From the NCBI GenBank assembly GCA_937901345.1, contig CALCHM010000040.1, forward strand, positions 1 through 35,122: DNA of 35,122 nucleotides. Direction: 5' to 3'. Shown here piece by piece: positions 7,605 to 15,801 of the stretch; within the stretch, counting starts at the first letter, position 1; every line of letters begins with the position of its first letter. This stretch comes from an uncultured Prevotella sp. GTDB taxonomy: Bacteria > Bacteroidota > Bacteroidia > Bacteroidales > Bacteroidaceae. Under the pieces are notes generated by a model. That model saw only the letters and a list, made by a program, of their open reading frames with translations, was not told the DNA's origin and did not search any database. Both the position numbers and the translations under genes were made by a program.

Positions 7605-8915
7605 TTACTTCTTGCTCTTGCCGACCATGATGTCGAGGACTTGTTTGTCGGTTTCGTTCATAGAGTGGGCACCGATGCTGACGAGGTTGCTCACGCATTG
7701 GTCAACGTCGTCGTCGATGATGCCTTCGATGCTGCTGACGCAGTTGCCTTGCATGGCAAGCATGGCAGAGAGGACTGCGGTGCTCACACCAGAGGTGAGT
7801 TTGAGGGCGCACGAGGGTTTTGCTCCGTCGCAGATCATGCCGGTGAGGTTGGCAATCATGTTCTTAACGGCTGCACAGATTTGTTCGTAAGTGCCACCCA
7901 TAAGGTAGGTGATGCCGCAGCTGGAACCTGTTGATGCTACTACGCAACCGCAGAGGGCAGAGAGGGTGCCAAGGTGTTGTTTGATGTAGATGGCGGTGAG
8001 GTGGCTGAGCATGAGGGCGCGGGTGAGTTCTTCTTGCGTGTTGTGGTTTTCGCGAGCGAAGACTACAACGGGATTGGTGGCGCAGATGCCTTGGTTGCCA
8101 CTTCCGGAGTTGCTCATTACGGGAATCATGGCTCCAGCCATTCGGGCGTCGCAAGCGCAGGATGTGCTGGAAAGAATGTGGGAGAAGATGGATTCGCCCA
8201 TGATACCCTTTCCGAGCGGACGGGTGAGTGCCTTGCCGAGGCAATGTCCGTAGTTGCCTTCGAGTGAACGTTGCGCAGCCGCCATGTTGAGTGTTGCCGC
8301 TTCGTTGATGAAACTGATTTCATCGAGTGGCGCTGTTGTGGCATAGTCGAAGACCGTGCGCAAGGTAAGTGCGGGGGCATTGGTGATGGGTGATGCCGCT
8401 TCGAGTGTGCCTTCGCATGTGGCGGTGGGAGCGGTGAGGGGAGTGCCGTTCTTTTCCGTAAGGGTGAAGTTCGTGTGCTGTCCCGAAATGATGGTGCGCG
8501 CGGTGTTGCCCTCAGCGTCTGTGCAGCGGATTTCTACGTAGAGTTTCTCCGTTGTTGCCTCGTTGAGAGCGATGGAGATGCGTCCTTCTTCGATGAACTT
8601 CTTTCCTGATTTCACAGCTTCGGCATTGCTGTCTTTGATGACTTCCAAACCGTAGGCCGATTTTCCGATGAGCGCACCAAGGGCGATGGCGATGGGAAGT
8701 CCCACCATGCCTGTGCCTGGAATACCTACGCCCATAGCGTTTTTGAGAATATTGGCACTGAGGAGGGCTTCAACCTTTGGGGGAGTTGTGCCTAGGATTT
8801 CTGTTGCCTTAGCTGTAGCAAGCGCAACGCAGATGGGTTCGGTACACCCCATTGCGGGAACAACCCAATGGCGTACCAACTCTGTGATTTGTTTACGAAT
8901 TTCGGGGGTAAGCAT
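7605..8915 (-). CDS. cyuA: L-cysteine desulfidase-like protein (CyuA/YhaM, UPF0597 family)
   Basis: A 436-residue protein, the length I recall for E. coli CyuA (YhaM). The N-terminal WVVPAMGCTEPICVALA carries a conserved Cys. Two glycine-rich segments, MGVGIPGTGMVGLPIA and MSNSGSGNQGICATNP, and the C-terminal CVVASTGSSCGITYL are typical of the iron-sulfur-dependent serine dehydratase alpha-like fold. The family breaks L-cysteine into pyruvate, ammonia and sulfide in the cytoplasm; relatives bind a 4Fe-4S cluster through conserved cysteines, several of which are visible here. The gene starts 14 bases after a small AraC-type regulator on the same strand, so the two are probably one operon. The symbol is by family resemblance. 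Confidence 0.85.
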   Translation of the reverse strand: MLTPEIRKQITELVRHWVVPAMGCTEPICVALATAKATEILGTTPPKVEALLSANILKNAMGVGIPGTGMVGLPIAIALGALIGKSAYGLEVIKDSNAEAVKSGKKFIEEGRISIALNEATTEKLYVEIRCTDAEGNTARTIISGQHTNFTLTEKNGTPLTAPTATCEGTLEAASPITNAPALTLRTVFDYATTAPLDEISFINEAATLNMAAAQRSLEGNYGHCLGKALTRPLGKGIMGESIFSHILSSTSCACDARMAGAMIPVMSNSGSGNQGICATNPVVVFARENHNTQEELTRALMLSHLTAIYIKQHLGTLSALCGCVVASTGSSCGITYLMGGTYEQICAAVKNMIANLTGMICDGAKPSCALKLTSGVSTAVLSAMLAMQGNCVSSIEGIIDDDVDQCVSNLVSIGAHSMNETDKQVLDIMVGKSKK

Positions 8916-8929
8916 AGGTGGGGAAAACG

Positions 8930-9307
8930 CTAGTTTCTATTTTGAATGCGATATTGTCGGGGAGTTATGCCGTGCTTTTTGAGGAACACGCGGTAGAAGG
9001 ATTGGCGACTACCAAAACCAGACATGAGACCGATTTCCTCAGCAGTATATTCGGATTTTGTACTCAACAAGCGTTCTGCTTCTGCCAATCGGAATGAATT
9101 GAGCAGTGTGCTGAAATTGTCGTTCGTGTTAAGTTGTACGACAGCAGCAATGTAGCGTGTGTTGATATTGAGTTGTTCGGACAATTGCTGAGCTGTGAAG
9201 TTGGGATTTCGATAGAGTTTCGCTTTCTTCAAAGCGTTATAGATTTCAGTGTAGAGTTGCTTACTACGCTTGGGATCTATGCGGTCGCAATAGGTGGGGT
9301 GAGACAT
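8930..9307 (-). CDS. AraC-type DNA-binding regulator, short form
   Basis: A 125-residue protein made almost entirely of the AraC-type double helix-turn-helix. The first helix pair is around FTAQQLSEQLNINTRYIAAV and the second around YTAEEIGLMSGFGSRQSFYR, followed by the usual ending KKHGITPRQYR. No ligand-binding domain precedes it. It lies 14 bases upstream of the cysteine desulfidase gene on the same strand and so probably controls that gene, but what it senses cannot be told. Homologues in this phylum are often fused to sensor domains; a stand-alone DNA-binding half is less common. Confidence 0.85.
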   Translation of the reverse strand: MSHPTYCDRIDPKRSKQLYTEIYNALKKAKLYRNPNFTAQQLSEQLNINTRYIAAVVQLNTNDNFSTLLNSFRLAEAERLLSTKSEYTAEEIGLMSGFGSRQSFYRVFLKKHGITPRQYRIQNRN

Positions 9308-9358
9308 ACTTAGGTATGAGCAAAAGGTTAATGGTTAATGGGAGGGGGAGCTTAAGAT

Positions 9359-9439
9359 TTTCCTAGATTTCTAGATGCTCTAGACATTCTAGACATTCTA
9401 GATGTTCTAGATGCTCTAGAGACTCTCGGTTTTCTAGAT
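9359..9439. repeat. 9-bp tandem repeat array centred on CTAG
   Basis: From 9368 to 9439 the sequence is eight 9-base units, for example TTTCTAGAT, GCTCTAGAC, ATTCTAGAC twice with small changes, and GTTCTAGAT; a ninth diverged unit precedes them. Seven of the eight carry CTAG, normally a rare tetranucleotide in bacteria. The array lies between two minus-strand genes. Comparable arrays are at 19107-19161 and 20737-20799. Confidence 0.9.
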
Positions 9440-9446
9440 GCTTACT

Positions 9447-10061
9447 TTATGCATCGAGTAGTTTTTCTCCAAAACGTTCTTCGTCTGTACCGAGATCCAT
9501 ATATTTAAGGAGTGCTCGGTAGGCCGCTTGCTTCACGCTGAAGTGTTCGCTTGCGAGTGCTGCCGTTACTTGGTCGCGCCATTCTTCGGTGTCTCGTGGT
9601 GACAGTTGTGCACCCTTTCCGAAGAGGCGTCCGAAAAGTTGCCATCCGCAGAGTTGTGGCATCACTTCTTCGCGTGCAATCCATTCGAAGGCTTTGACAG
9701 AAGCGTAAGGAAGGTGTTGGAAGAGGTGCATTACGACGCATTCCGCTTCTTCGGGAAAGTGCATCTGTTCTACCCATAAATCCGCCAGATCTTCAGCAAA
9801 ATCTGTGGCAGGCATAAGCATGGGAGCGAGCAGTCGGCATTCGCGCACCTGTTCTTTCCATAGTGCAGCGGCCAAATCCTTAGTGTGGGGTAGTTCGTCA
9901 GCAAATGCTTTGAGACGTGGCAATTCCACTCCAAAGTTGGTGCGATAGGTCAATCCCTTTTCGCGCATGGACTGACTTGTAACACCGTTCATCATCAAGC
10001 GGAATTCGCGCTTTACGGAGCGCACTTGCTCTTGAAGTGGCAAGTCTTGAATGTCCATCAT
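9447..10061 (-). CDS. AlkD-like DNA alkylation repair protein
   Basis: A 204-residue, helix-rich protein that resembles the short HEAT-repeat AlkD family of DNA glycosylases. The opening (VKREFRLMMNGVTSQSMREKGLTYRTNFGVELPRLKAFA in composition) and repeated helices containing LWVEQMHFPEEAECVV and WIAREEVMPQLCGWQLF support this. Family members remove alkylated bases. The catalytic Trp/Asp arrangement was not confirmed, so the enzyme activity is uncertain. Its ATG (another ATG follows directly) overlaps the stop of the BACON lipoprotein gene by one base (TAATG), so the two are translated together, although their functions do not obviously match. Confidence 0.65.
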   Translation of the reverse strand: MMDIQDLPLQEQVRSVKREFRLMMNGVTSQSMREKGLTYRTNFGVELPRLKAFADELPHTKDLAAALWKEQVRECRLLAPMLMPATDFAEDLADLWVEQMHFPEEAECVVMHLFQHLPYASVKAFEWIAREEVMPQLCGWQLFGRLFGKGAQLSPRDTEEWRDQVTAALASEHFSVKQAAYRALLKYMDLGTDEERFGEKLLDA

Positions 10062-10777
10062 TATTGCTTGTTCGTTTTTGCTTGCGTAATCGTAATGGGC
10101 GTGCTGATGCCGTTAGAGGTGAGGGTGAGCGTTGCTGTACGTGGTTGTGTTGCAAGATTTTCTTGTGCAACAATGGCAACAACGTGCTTGCCCGCATTGA
10201 ATGTAGTTGTTGCAGGAACCAACCATGCTGCATCCGATGAAAGTGTGGCGCCATCAGCATAAACGGCAAACTCAATTTCAAATTGGTTTTCTGTTGCGAT
10301 GGTTGAACCCGCGAATGTCATCTTGCGATCTTCTTCGGGGAGCAAGTTGCCTGTAGCGTCATAATTTTCTACTTCGCCAAAGGGGCGGATAATGTTCAAC
10401 CAGGTTGTTTGTCTAACGAGCATGCCGACCGTGTCATAACTCTTTACGACGATGTGTCCGCTGCGAATCTTGCCTGTGTTATTCACTGCCCCCTGAATAT
10501 TGATGCGCATGCTAGCGAATTGTTCGCCCGCAGTGAAGTTGCATTCCGTTGGAGTGATGGAGAACCAAGCGTCTGTGCCGTTGTTAAAGTAGGCTGCTGC
10601 TGTCCAGGGGTCGTAAGAAATGACGCGTGTAGAGTCGCTCACTTGGTCGGCATAGAGAATTTTGCCGTTAGGTTCTTGGGGTGTGAAGTAAGTTTGATGG
10701 AATTCATATTCGCTGCTTTCGGAACATGAAGTGAAAAGTGCCGCTACAACGGTAGCGAGGAGTGCTATCTTTTTCAT
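10061..10777 (-). CDS. BACON-domain lipoprotein
   Basis: A 238-residue lipoprotein with a signal peptide and lipobox LFTSC, lipidated Cys at residue 18. The last 80 residues match a BACON domain: a conserved Trp (AAWLVP), FNAGKHVVAIVAQEN, and the ending PRTATLTLTSNGISTPITITQ. The middle part also looks like a beta-sandwich. BACON domains occur in many Bacteroidetes cell-envelope proteins and are thought to bind glycans or mucin; the ligand here is unknown. It would sit in the outer or inner membrane, facing the periplasm or outside. It is the upstream gene of a one-base-overlapping pair with the AlkD-like gene. Confidence 0.8.
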   Translation of the reverse strand: MKKIALLATVVAALFTSCSESSEYEFHQTYFTPQEPNGKILYADQVSDSTRVISYDPWTAAAYFNNGTDAWFSITPTECNFTAGEQFASMRINIQGAVNNTGKIRSGHIVVKSYDTVGMLVRQTTWLNIIRPFGEVENYDATGNLLPEEDRKMTFAGSTIATENQFEIEFAVYADGATLSSDAAWLVPATTTFNAGKHVVAIVAQENLATQPRTATLTLTSNGISTPITITQAKTNKQ

Positions 10778-10947
10778 AATTATTTAAACGATTTGGGAGG
10801 AGTGAGGAAATTGGAGAGGAGTGAGGAATTTGTTAAGAGTGAGGATTTATGGGTTGAATAATTACCGTCTCCTGTTTGCTCTTAAACTTTGCTCATATTA
10901 GTTTCTTCCTTCCTCTTTGAACTTTGCTTGTTAAACTCTGCTTTTTC
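10778..10947. repeat. Short degenerate repeats between lipoprotein and lptD genes
   Basis: Three copies of GAGTGAGGA spaced about 18-20 bases apart lie near 10799-10845. A pyrimidine-rich part (10870-10940) contains repeated AACTTTGCT and CTTCC strings. No terminator hairpin was found after lptD. Confidence 0.6.
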
Positions 10948-13719
10948 CTAGTACCACTCAATGTTACTACTATATCCACTACGCTTGTCCCACTTCAGAG
11001 CGTCAGCAAGTTCGGACGCTCTTGCGCGGAAGCAGAAGTTGAAGGAAGAGTAGGGGCGCAACACGACGTTGCACGACATTTCAAAGCAGTGGAGGTCGCG
11101 TGAGAGCGATGCCGTTGTCATTGAGAGTTTTTTGAAGTTGAAGTCGTAACCAGAAGAGAAGGAGATGTTCCATCCATCTGCAATGCGCACGTAACCCGAG
11201 AAGTTCAAGTTTTGCGTGTACTTGAAGGGGTAGCGCATGTTGCTTACGCGGATAGGTTTCGTACGGTCTTCGCTCATCGTAATACCGTATGAAACGGTCA
11301 ACGACCATGGAATTTTAAAGGCTAAGTAACCGTCGTCGTCCACAGTTCCCTTGTCTGCCTTCACGTTCTTGCTTGACTTACGTGCTTCCTTGATGTCGGG
11401 GTCGATGTTTGCGTCTTCGATGCTTTCGTAACCATCTTCAGTTTCTTCTTCGGTGGGCACGGTTTCTTCACCATCTTCACCCGTGAATTTTCCCCACAAC
11501 TTTTTGAAGGTGTCGTTGTTGAAGGTGTACGAGAGGTTTTGTGACATGCCTTGGAAGCGTCCGAAGCGTCCGTAACTCCATTCGGTGCGGTCGCCGACAA
11601 TGACGTTACCATTTTTGTCAAACTCATAGGCGTATGTAGCGAACACTGCCGCCATTGAGAAGGTGTACTTCGGTGTGAGTTTGAGACGGATGCGGGTGTT
11701 GAGGTCGCTCCAGGGTTTGCGTTCTGCCGCCAAGTTGTATGAGATAGAGGCGGCGAGTTCGTCAATCAAACTGATTTTCTTTACCCCAGTCGTGTCTTTC
11801 TCGCTGTTGATTTTCATTTCCAAATTGTTCGAGATAGACATTGAGATGCTACCCGTCTTTTTTCCCGTTGGATATCCGTACACTTGTCCAGCATAAGGCG
11901 AGTAACTTACGGTCGAAACGTTGCCCTCGGCATCTGTCTTCGTGTAGTATTCCGTATAGCCATAATGCGACGTTGTAAAGTCGGGGGCATAACTGAACGA
12001 GACTGAGGGTTTGAAGACGTGGCGAATCATCTGCACCTTATTCCCGAGGATTTGCGGAATGGGTTGGTAGAACCCGTAAAGTGTGGTGTTTGCCGAGATA
12101 GAGGCGTTCCAGTCGTAGAGGTTGTAGAAACCATAAATGGTGTCGCGCACTTCACGTTGGTTTTGGACGTCCCAAGAGCGCTTTTCCTTGTGGGTGTACA
12201 TAATGTCGCGGAATGAGATTGAGGGCGTTACATTGATGTACTTAAACAATTGGAATGTGGCGTCGATGGGGATGCGGTGTTGCATACCGTTGCGCCAATC
12301 CTTGATGAGGTTCGACTTGAAGAGTTTGCTTTCCGACGTCGTGATGCTGTTGGTGAAAGATCCCGTGTATGACATTGAAATCTTTTCGTACCACTTCTGC
12401 TTACCCGCTGCAAATTTGCGCTTGAAGGGATAGAAGCGGTTGACACTGATGGAGAGGTCGGGCAGGGTCATGGCGATGGTTGAGTCGCGCATGTTCTGCG
12501 TGAGGTTGGTTGACATTGCGAGGTTCAACCCGATGTTGGGGAAGGTGCGTGAATAACTCACGGCACTGGCGCGCGTGCTTTGCGAATAGGCCACGGGGTC
12601 ATACATGCTCAAGATGTTGTTGCGCTCGTAGTTTTGTGAGGCGAAGTTCACGCGTGCTGAGAAACTCGTGTTGGGGATGGCCTTGCTGTCTAAGGAGTGT
12701 GACCACTGAATCTTCAAACTCGTCTGCTTCGAATAGTCGGGCATGTTCTTTTCGCCTTCTACCGTGTTGAGGTAACTCACGTAGAAGTTACCGTTATAGC
12801 GGTAGCGCTTGCGGTAGTTGGTTTCGGTGCTCAATCCCCAAGAACCCTTAGTATAGATTTCGCCCAACAGGCGGAGGTCCATGTAGTCGCTGAGTGCGAA
12901 GTAGTATCCCCCGTCGCGCAGGTAAAAACCGCGTGTGGTTTCGTCACCAATTGTGGGCATCAAGAACCCTGACGAATACTTCTTGTTGAAGGGGAAGAAA
13001 CCGTAGGGGATGGCAAATGGCAGGGGCACGTCTTCTACGACAAGGTGGGCTGGTCCGAAAACTACGTCCTTACCGGGACGCATCTTGGCGCGCGAAACTG
13101 CCATGTAGAAGTGGGGATGTTCAGCGTCGCAAGTCGTATATTTTGCCTTTTCAAGGTAAACGATGCCGTCGTCCGTACGCTTCGAGCGTGTACTTTGCAT
13201 GAAACCATTACCCTGTGCGGTATAGGTGTTTTGAATGAAACCCTTCTTAGTCTTAAAGTTGAAGGCCATGGACTGGCTGTCGTATTCTTCACCGCCTTGT
13301 TTGAAGAGGGGTTTGCCGTGCATGGTTCCCGTGGTGTCCACTCTGCCATCGGCTTTGACCATGCTGCTGTCCATGTTCATGGCAATTTGGGCTGCCGTGA
13401 GTTGCATGTTCTGATACTTCACTTCGGCTTCGCCATACAAGTAGGCGAGTCCCGTCTTGGCATCGTAAATCATGGAGTCTTTAGCCACAAAGTCAATGGG
13501 CGCCTCAATGCCCGCTTCGCGCTTTTCGGCAACGGAGTCTGTGAGGAGCGAATCTGTGGCAACTGTGTCGATGGCGATAGAGTCAGCAACAAAGACTTTG
13601 ACGAGGTGGGGGGTCCACGTCGTCAAAGCCTTCGTAAATTTAGAAATATGCGGTGCGTTGCCAGCGGTCGCGCAGAGGGCGATGAGGCTGAGCAACAGGG
13701 TAAGAATTTTTGTCTTCAA
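10948..13719 (-). CDS. lptD: LPS-assembly outer membrane protein LptD (Bacteroidetes type)
   Basis: About 923 residues. A signal peptide (KTKILTLLLSLIALC) is followed by an acidic linker and an OstA-like beta-jellyroll (about residues 60-200, with IYDAKTGLAYLYGEAEVKY and MDSSMVKADGRVDTTG). A large beta-barrel then runs to the C-terminus (VVFGPAHLVVEDVPLPFAIPYGFFPF and many Tyr/Phe/Arg alternating strands, ending in an aromatic residue). It inserts lipopolysaccharide into the outer leaflet. A TTG at 13719 is preferred as start. An earlier TTG at 13752 would lie inside the apparent promoter (-7 box at 13750-13757), and the later one gives a standard signal peptide. A low-complexity acidic segment around the middle of the barrel may be a loop. 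Confidence 0.85.
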   Translation of the reverse strand: MKTKILTLLLSLIALCATAGNAPHISKFTKALTTWTPHLVKVFVADSIAIDTVATDSLLTDSVAEKREAGIEAPIDFVAKDSMIYDAKTGLAYLYGEAEVKYQNMQLTAAQIAMNMDSSMVKADGRVDTTGTMHGKPLFKQGGEEYDSQSMAFNFKTKKGFIQNTYTAQGNGFMQSTRSKRTDDGIVYLEKAKYTTCDAEHPHFYMAVSRAKMRPGKDVVFGPAHLVVEDVPLPFAIPYGFFPFNKKYSSGFLMPTIGDETTRGFYLRDGGYYFALSDYMDLRLLGEIYTKGSWGLSTETNYRKRYRYNGNFYVSYLNTVEGEKNMPDYSKQTSLKIQWSHSLDSKAIPNTSFSARVNFASQNYERNNILSMYDPVAYSQSTRASAVSYSRTFPNIGLNLAMSTNLTQNMRDSTIAMTLPDLSISVNRFYPFKRKFAAGKQKWYEKISMSYTGSFTNSITTSESKLFKSNLIKDWRNGMQHRIPIDATFQLFKYINVTPSISFRDIMYTHKEKRSWDVQNQREVRDTIYGFYNLYDWNASISANTTLYGFYQPIPQILGNKVQMIRHVFKPSVSFSYAPDFTTSHYGYTEYYTKTDAEGNVSTVSYSPYAGQVYGYPTGKKTGSISMSISNNLEMKINSEKDTTGVKKISLIDELAASISYNLAAERKPWSDLNTRIRLKLTPKYTFSMAAVFATYAYEFDKNGNVIVGDRTEWSYGRFGRFQGMSQNLSYTFNNDTFKKLWGKFTGEDGEETVPTEEETEDGYESIEDANIDPDIKEARKSSKNVKADKGTVDDDGYLAFKIPWSLTVSYGITMSEDRTKPIRVSNMRYPFKYTQNLNFSGYVRIADGWNISFSSGYDFNFKKLSMTTASLSRDLHCFEMSCNVVLRPYSSFNFCFRARASELADALKWDKRSGYSSNIEWY

Positions 13720-13749
13720 GAGGGTAACGTTTTGGTCAAAATCGTAGTG

Positions 13750-13780
13750 CAAAAGTACATATTAATTGCTGTATACGCAA
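13750..13780 (-). promoter_or_regulatory. Promoter of lptD
   Basis: On the minus strand, TACTTTTG (plus coordinates 13750-13757) fits the TAnnTTTG -7 element, with TTG (13778-13780) 20 bases upstream as the -33 element. Transcription would begin near 13745, giving a leader of about 26 bases before the TTG start at 13719. Confidence 0.65.
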
Positions 13781-13842
13781 CCCTAGGGGTAAAGTTTTCT
13801 AACGAATTATTGTTACACGGGACATTTCTTTCCCTAACCGTG

Positions 13843-14949
13843 CTATGCGGGCGTGAATTCGTTGAGGGCTTTTACCACGGTTTCGGCATCTGCGAGCGGC
13901 ATCACAGGACTGATGGGCAGACTCAACTCTTCGTCATGAATGCGCTCGGTTACGGGCAAGTTGAGGAGTTGAAATGCTTGGTAACATTCTTGCTGATGAG
14001 GGGGAATGGGATAGTGGATGAGGGTTTCTATGCCGTGCTCGCTGAGGTAGTCCTGCAAGGCATCGCGTTGCTTGCATCGGATGGGGAAGAGGTGGTAAAC
14101 GTGACCCTCGGGTTCGGCCTTTTTGGGCAAGAGGATGTGTGGGTTCTGAATGTGTTGCCGATAATACGCGGCAATGCGTTGGCGTGCAGCAATAGCCTCG
14201 TCAAGATGGCGCAGTTTCACGTATAAAAGGGCTGCCTGGAGTTCGTCAAGGCGGGAGTTGCGCCCCATTTCGTCACACACATATTTGCGTGAATACCCGT
14301 AGTTGCCCAACTGGCGAATGAGGGCTGCGAGTTCGGCATCGTCGGTAGTCACAGCGCCCCCGTCTCCCATAGCACCGAGGTTTTTTCCGGGGTAGAAACT
14401 GTGGGCTGCGGCGAGTCCTAAACTCCCCGTTCGCTTTCCCTTATAGCGGCATCCGTGGGCCTGCGCGTTGTCTTCAAGTAAGATTAAATCGTGAGTTTCG
14501 CAAAATGCCGTAATACCCTCAGTTAGTGCACACTGTCCGTAGAGATGCACCAAGAGCAGCGCCCTGCATTGTGGCGTGAAAAGGGCCTTAAGTTGCGCTT
14601 CGTCTAACTGTCCGTTATCGTCGCGTGCATCCACGAAGATGGGGCGCAAGCCGTTGGCGGTGATGCCATGGATGGTGGCTATAAAGGTGTTGGCAGGCAC
14701 TAACACAGCATCGCCTTTCTGGAGTTTGCCCAACCTGATGAGCGCTTGTAACATCAGGGTGATGGCGTCAAGTCCATTGGCGCAACCTACGCAATGGCGG
14801 GTGCCGATGTAGTTGGCATAAGCCGTTTCAAATTCTTGTGTCTCGTGTCCGAGCAAATACCATCCGCTATCGGCCACGCGCAACAGTGCTTCGTGGATTT
14901 CGTCGCGATAGGCATCGTTGACGGCTTGGAGGTCTAAAAATTTAATCAT
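13843..14949 (-). CDS. DegT/DnrJ/EryC1-family sugar aminotransferase
   Basis: A 368-residue PLP-dependent transaminase. HSFYPGKNLGAMGDGG holds the Schiff-base lysine, K189, in the usual family context. Other family marks are FLDLQAVND at the N-terminus, LLEDNAQAHG (PLP pyridine-ring contact) and the late YGYSRKYVCDEMGRNSRLDELQAALLYVKL. These enzymes convert keto-sugar nucleotides to amino sugars; close relatives act on dTDP-3-keto-6-deoxyhexoses. A dTDP-glucose 4,6-dehydratase gene lies 850 bases away, which supports a dTDP-sugar pathway, but no other pathway enzymes are nearby. The ATG at 14949 is natural; the preceding tandem repeats are non-coding. Confidence 0.85.
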   Translation of the reverse strand: MIKFLDLQAVNDAYRDEIHEALLRVADSGWYLLGHETQEFETAYANYIGTRHCVGCANGLDAITLMLQALIRLGKLQKGDAVLVPANTFIATIHGITANGLRPIFVDARDDNGQLDEAQLKALFTPQCRALLLVHLYGQCALTEGITAFCETHDLILLEDNAQAHGCRYKGKRTGSLGLAAAHSFYPGKNLGAMGDGGAVTTDDAELAALIRQLGNYGYSRKYVCDEMGRNSRLDELQAALLYVKLRHLDEAIAARQRIAAYYRQHIQNPHILLPKKAEPEGHVYHLFPIRCKQRDALQDYLSEHGIETLIHYPIPPHQQECYQAFQLLNLPVTERIHDEELSLPISPVMPLADAETVVKALNEFTPA

Positions 14950-15228
14950 AGTGGGGATACTGTGTTTGTGTGGGTGCAGTTACGGAAAGTTTTGCGAGCA
15001 ACTGCTCTTGGGAGACTGTAATTGCTGTAGAAAATTGTCCGCTACGGTCGTCGGGGATAAAACCGAGGCCTATTTTTTATCCTTCACGGCCGTCGGGGAT
15101 AAAACCGAGGCCTAATTTTTATCCTCTACGGCCGTTGGGGATAATTTTATTTGCATTTTAGCGTGTTGAATTGCGCTTTTGTTGGAGATAATGTCGTATT
15201 TTAGCGGCAGATAAGATAATTGCTTGCT
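14950..15228. other. Divergent intergenic region with 42-bp repeats
   Basis: The region between the aminotransferase (minus) and AraC-like (plus) genes. It contains no gene and is filled between 15043 and 15144 by a tandem repeat, with GC-rich strings either side. No promoter box is clear. Confidence 0.65.
15043..15144. repeat. 42-bp tandem repeat with internal hairpin
   Basis: Units start at 15043, 15085 and 15127, spaced exactly 42 bases; the third is partial. Each full unit contains GGATAAAA and, 12 bases later, TTTTATCC (15055-15062 with 15075-15082 in the first unit), so each can fold into an 8-bp hairpin. Between the arms lies CCGAGGCCT. The units are too few and lack variable spacers, so this is not a CRISPR. 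Confidence 0.85.
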
Positions 15229-15705
15229 ATGAAAGACATTTTTACCCCCCAATTTAAGGTTGAAGACCTTTACATTTCGCCTTTTAAGACCGAGCGTCAT
15301 TTTCACCCAGATACGGGCAAGGTGGTTTACGTGCCGATAGAGCGGAACTTGACGCCTACGGGTGTGCACCTCTTTGATCACTTCTTACAGATTATATGCC
15401 TCAGTCGGAAGTTTTCGTATCGCAATATTTCCAGCAAACTGGGCGTACCTATGCGTGATTTTACGGGGATGACGTATGTGCTCACCGGGATGAGTATGGA
15501 GGAAATATACCTTGCGCTTCGTATGCGCCTTGCCGACGACCTATTGCGTTATACCGAACTGTCGCTGGTGGAGATTTCGGAACGTTGCGGTTTCGGAACG
15601 GTTCAAGGGATGTATAAGATGTTCCAAAAGGCGTATAAAACGACACCAACCCTTCGCCAAATAGGACTGAGAAATAAAGGCGACGCAGGGCGTTATGGTG
15701 TGTGA
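15229..15705 (+). CDS. AraC-type DNA-binding regulator, short form
   Basis: A 158-residue protein with an unassigned N-terminal part and a C-terminal AraC-like helix-turn-helix: LALRMRLADDLLRYTELSLV then ISERCGFGTVQGMYKMFQKA. This region matches the second helix-turn-helix, the part that reads DNA; the first is less clear (YRNISSKLGVPMRDFTGM). The ATG at 15229 is preferred over a TTG at 15220, which adds only three residues. It is the only plus-strand gene between two minus-strand blocks and stands alone, so its targets may be elsewhere or may include the divergent aminotransferase. No effector domain is recognised. Confidence 0.75.
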   Translation: MKDIFTPQFKVEDLYISPFKTERHFHPDTGKVVYVPIERNLTPTGVHLFDHFLQIICLSRKFSYRNISSKLGVPMRDFTGMTYVLTGMSMEEIYLALRMRLADDLLRYTELSLVEISERCGFGTVQGMYKMFQKAYKTTPTLRQIGLRNKGDAGRYGV

Positions 15706-15744
15706 CGACGTTGAGCCGCACGTTTAGCGTGTGGATTTCATGAA

Positions 15745-15795
15745 AAAAGCGTTGAGATGTAGCGTTGCGATTGCAACTCACGTCTCAACGCTTTT
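15745..15795. terminator. Bidirectional terminator
   Basis: AAAAGCGTTGAGA (15745-15757) pairs perfectly with TCTCAACGCTTTT (15783-15795). A-run and T-run lie at the two ends, so it can end the AraC-like gene on the plus strand and rmlB on the minus strand. Confidence 0.85.
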
Positions 15796-15801
15796 GTGAT
15801 G

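Noticed and set aside
13045..14226. 393-residue plus-strand frame
   Set aside because: It lies opposite lptD and the aminotransferase, both clear genes; its protein has no family signal and is a shadow.
15043..15144. CRISPR array
   Set aside because: Units are directly joined, with no variable spacers, and no cas genes are near.
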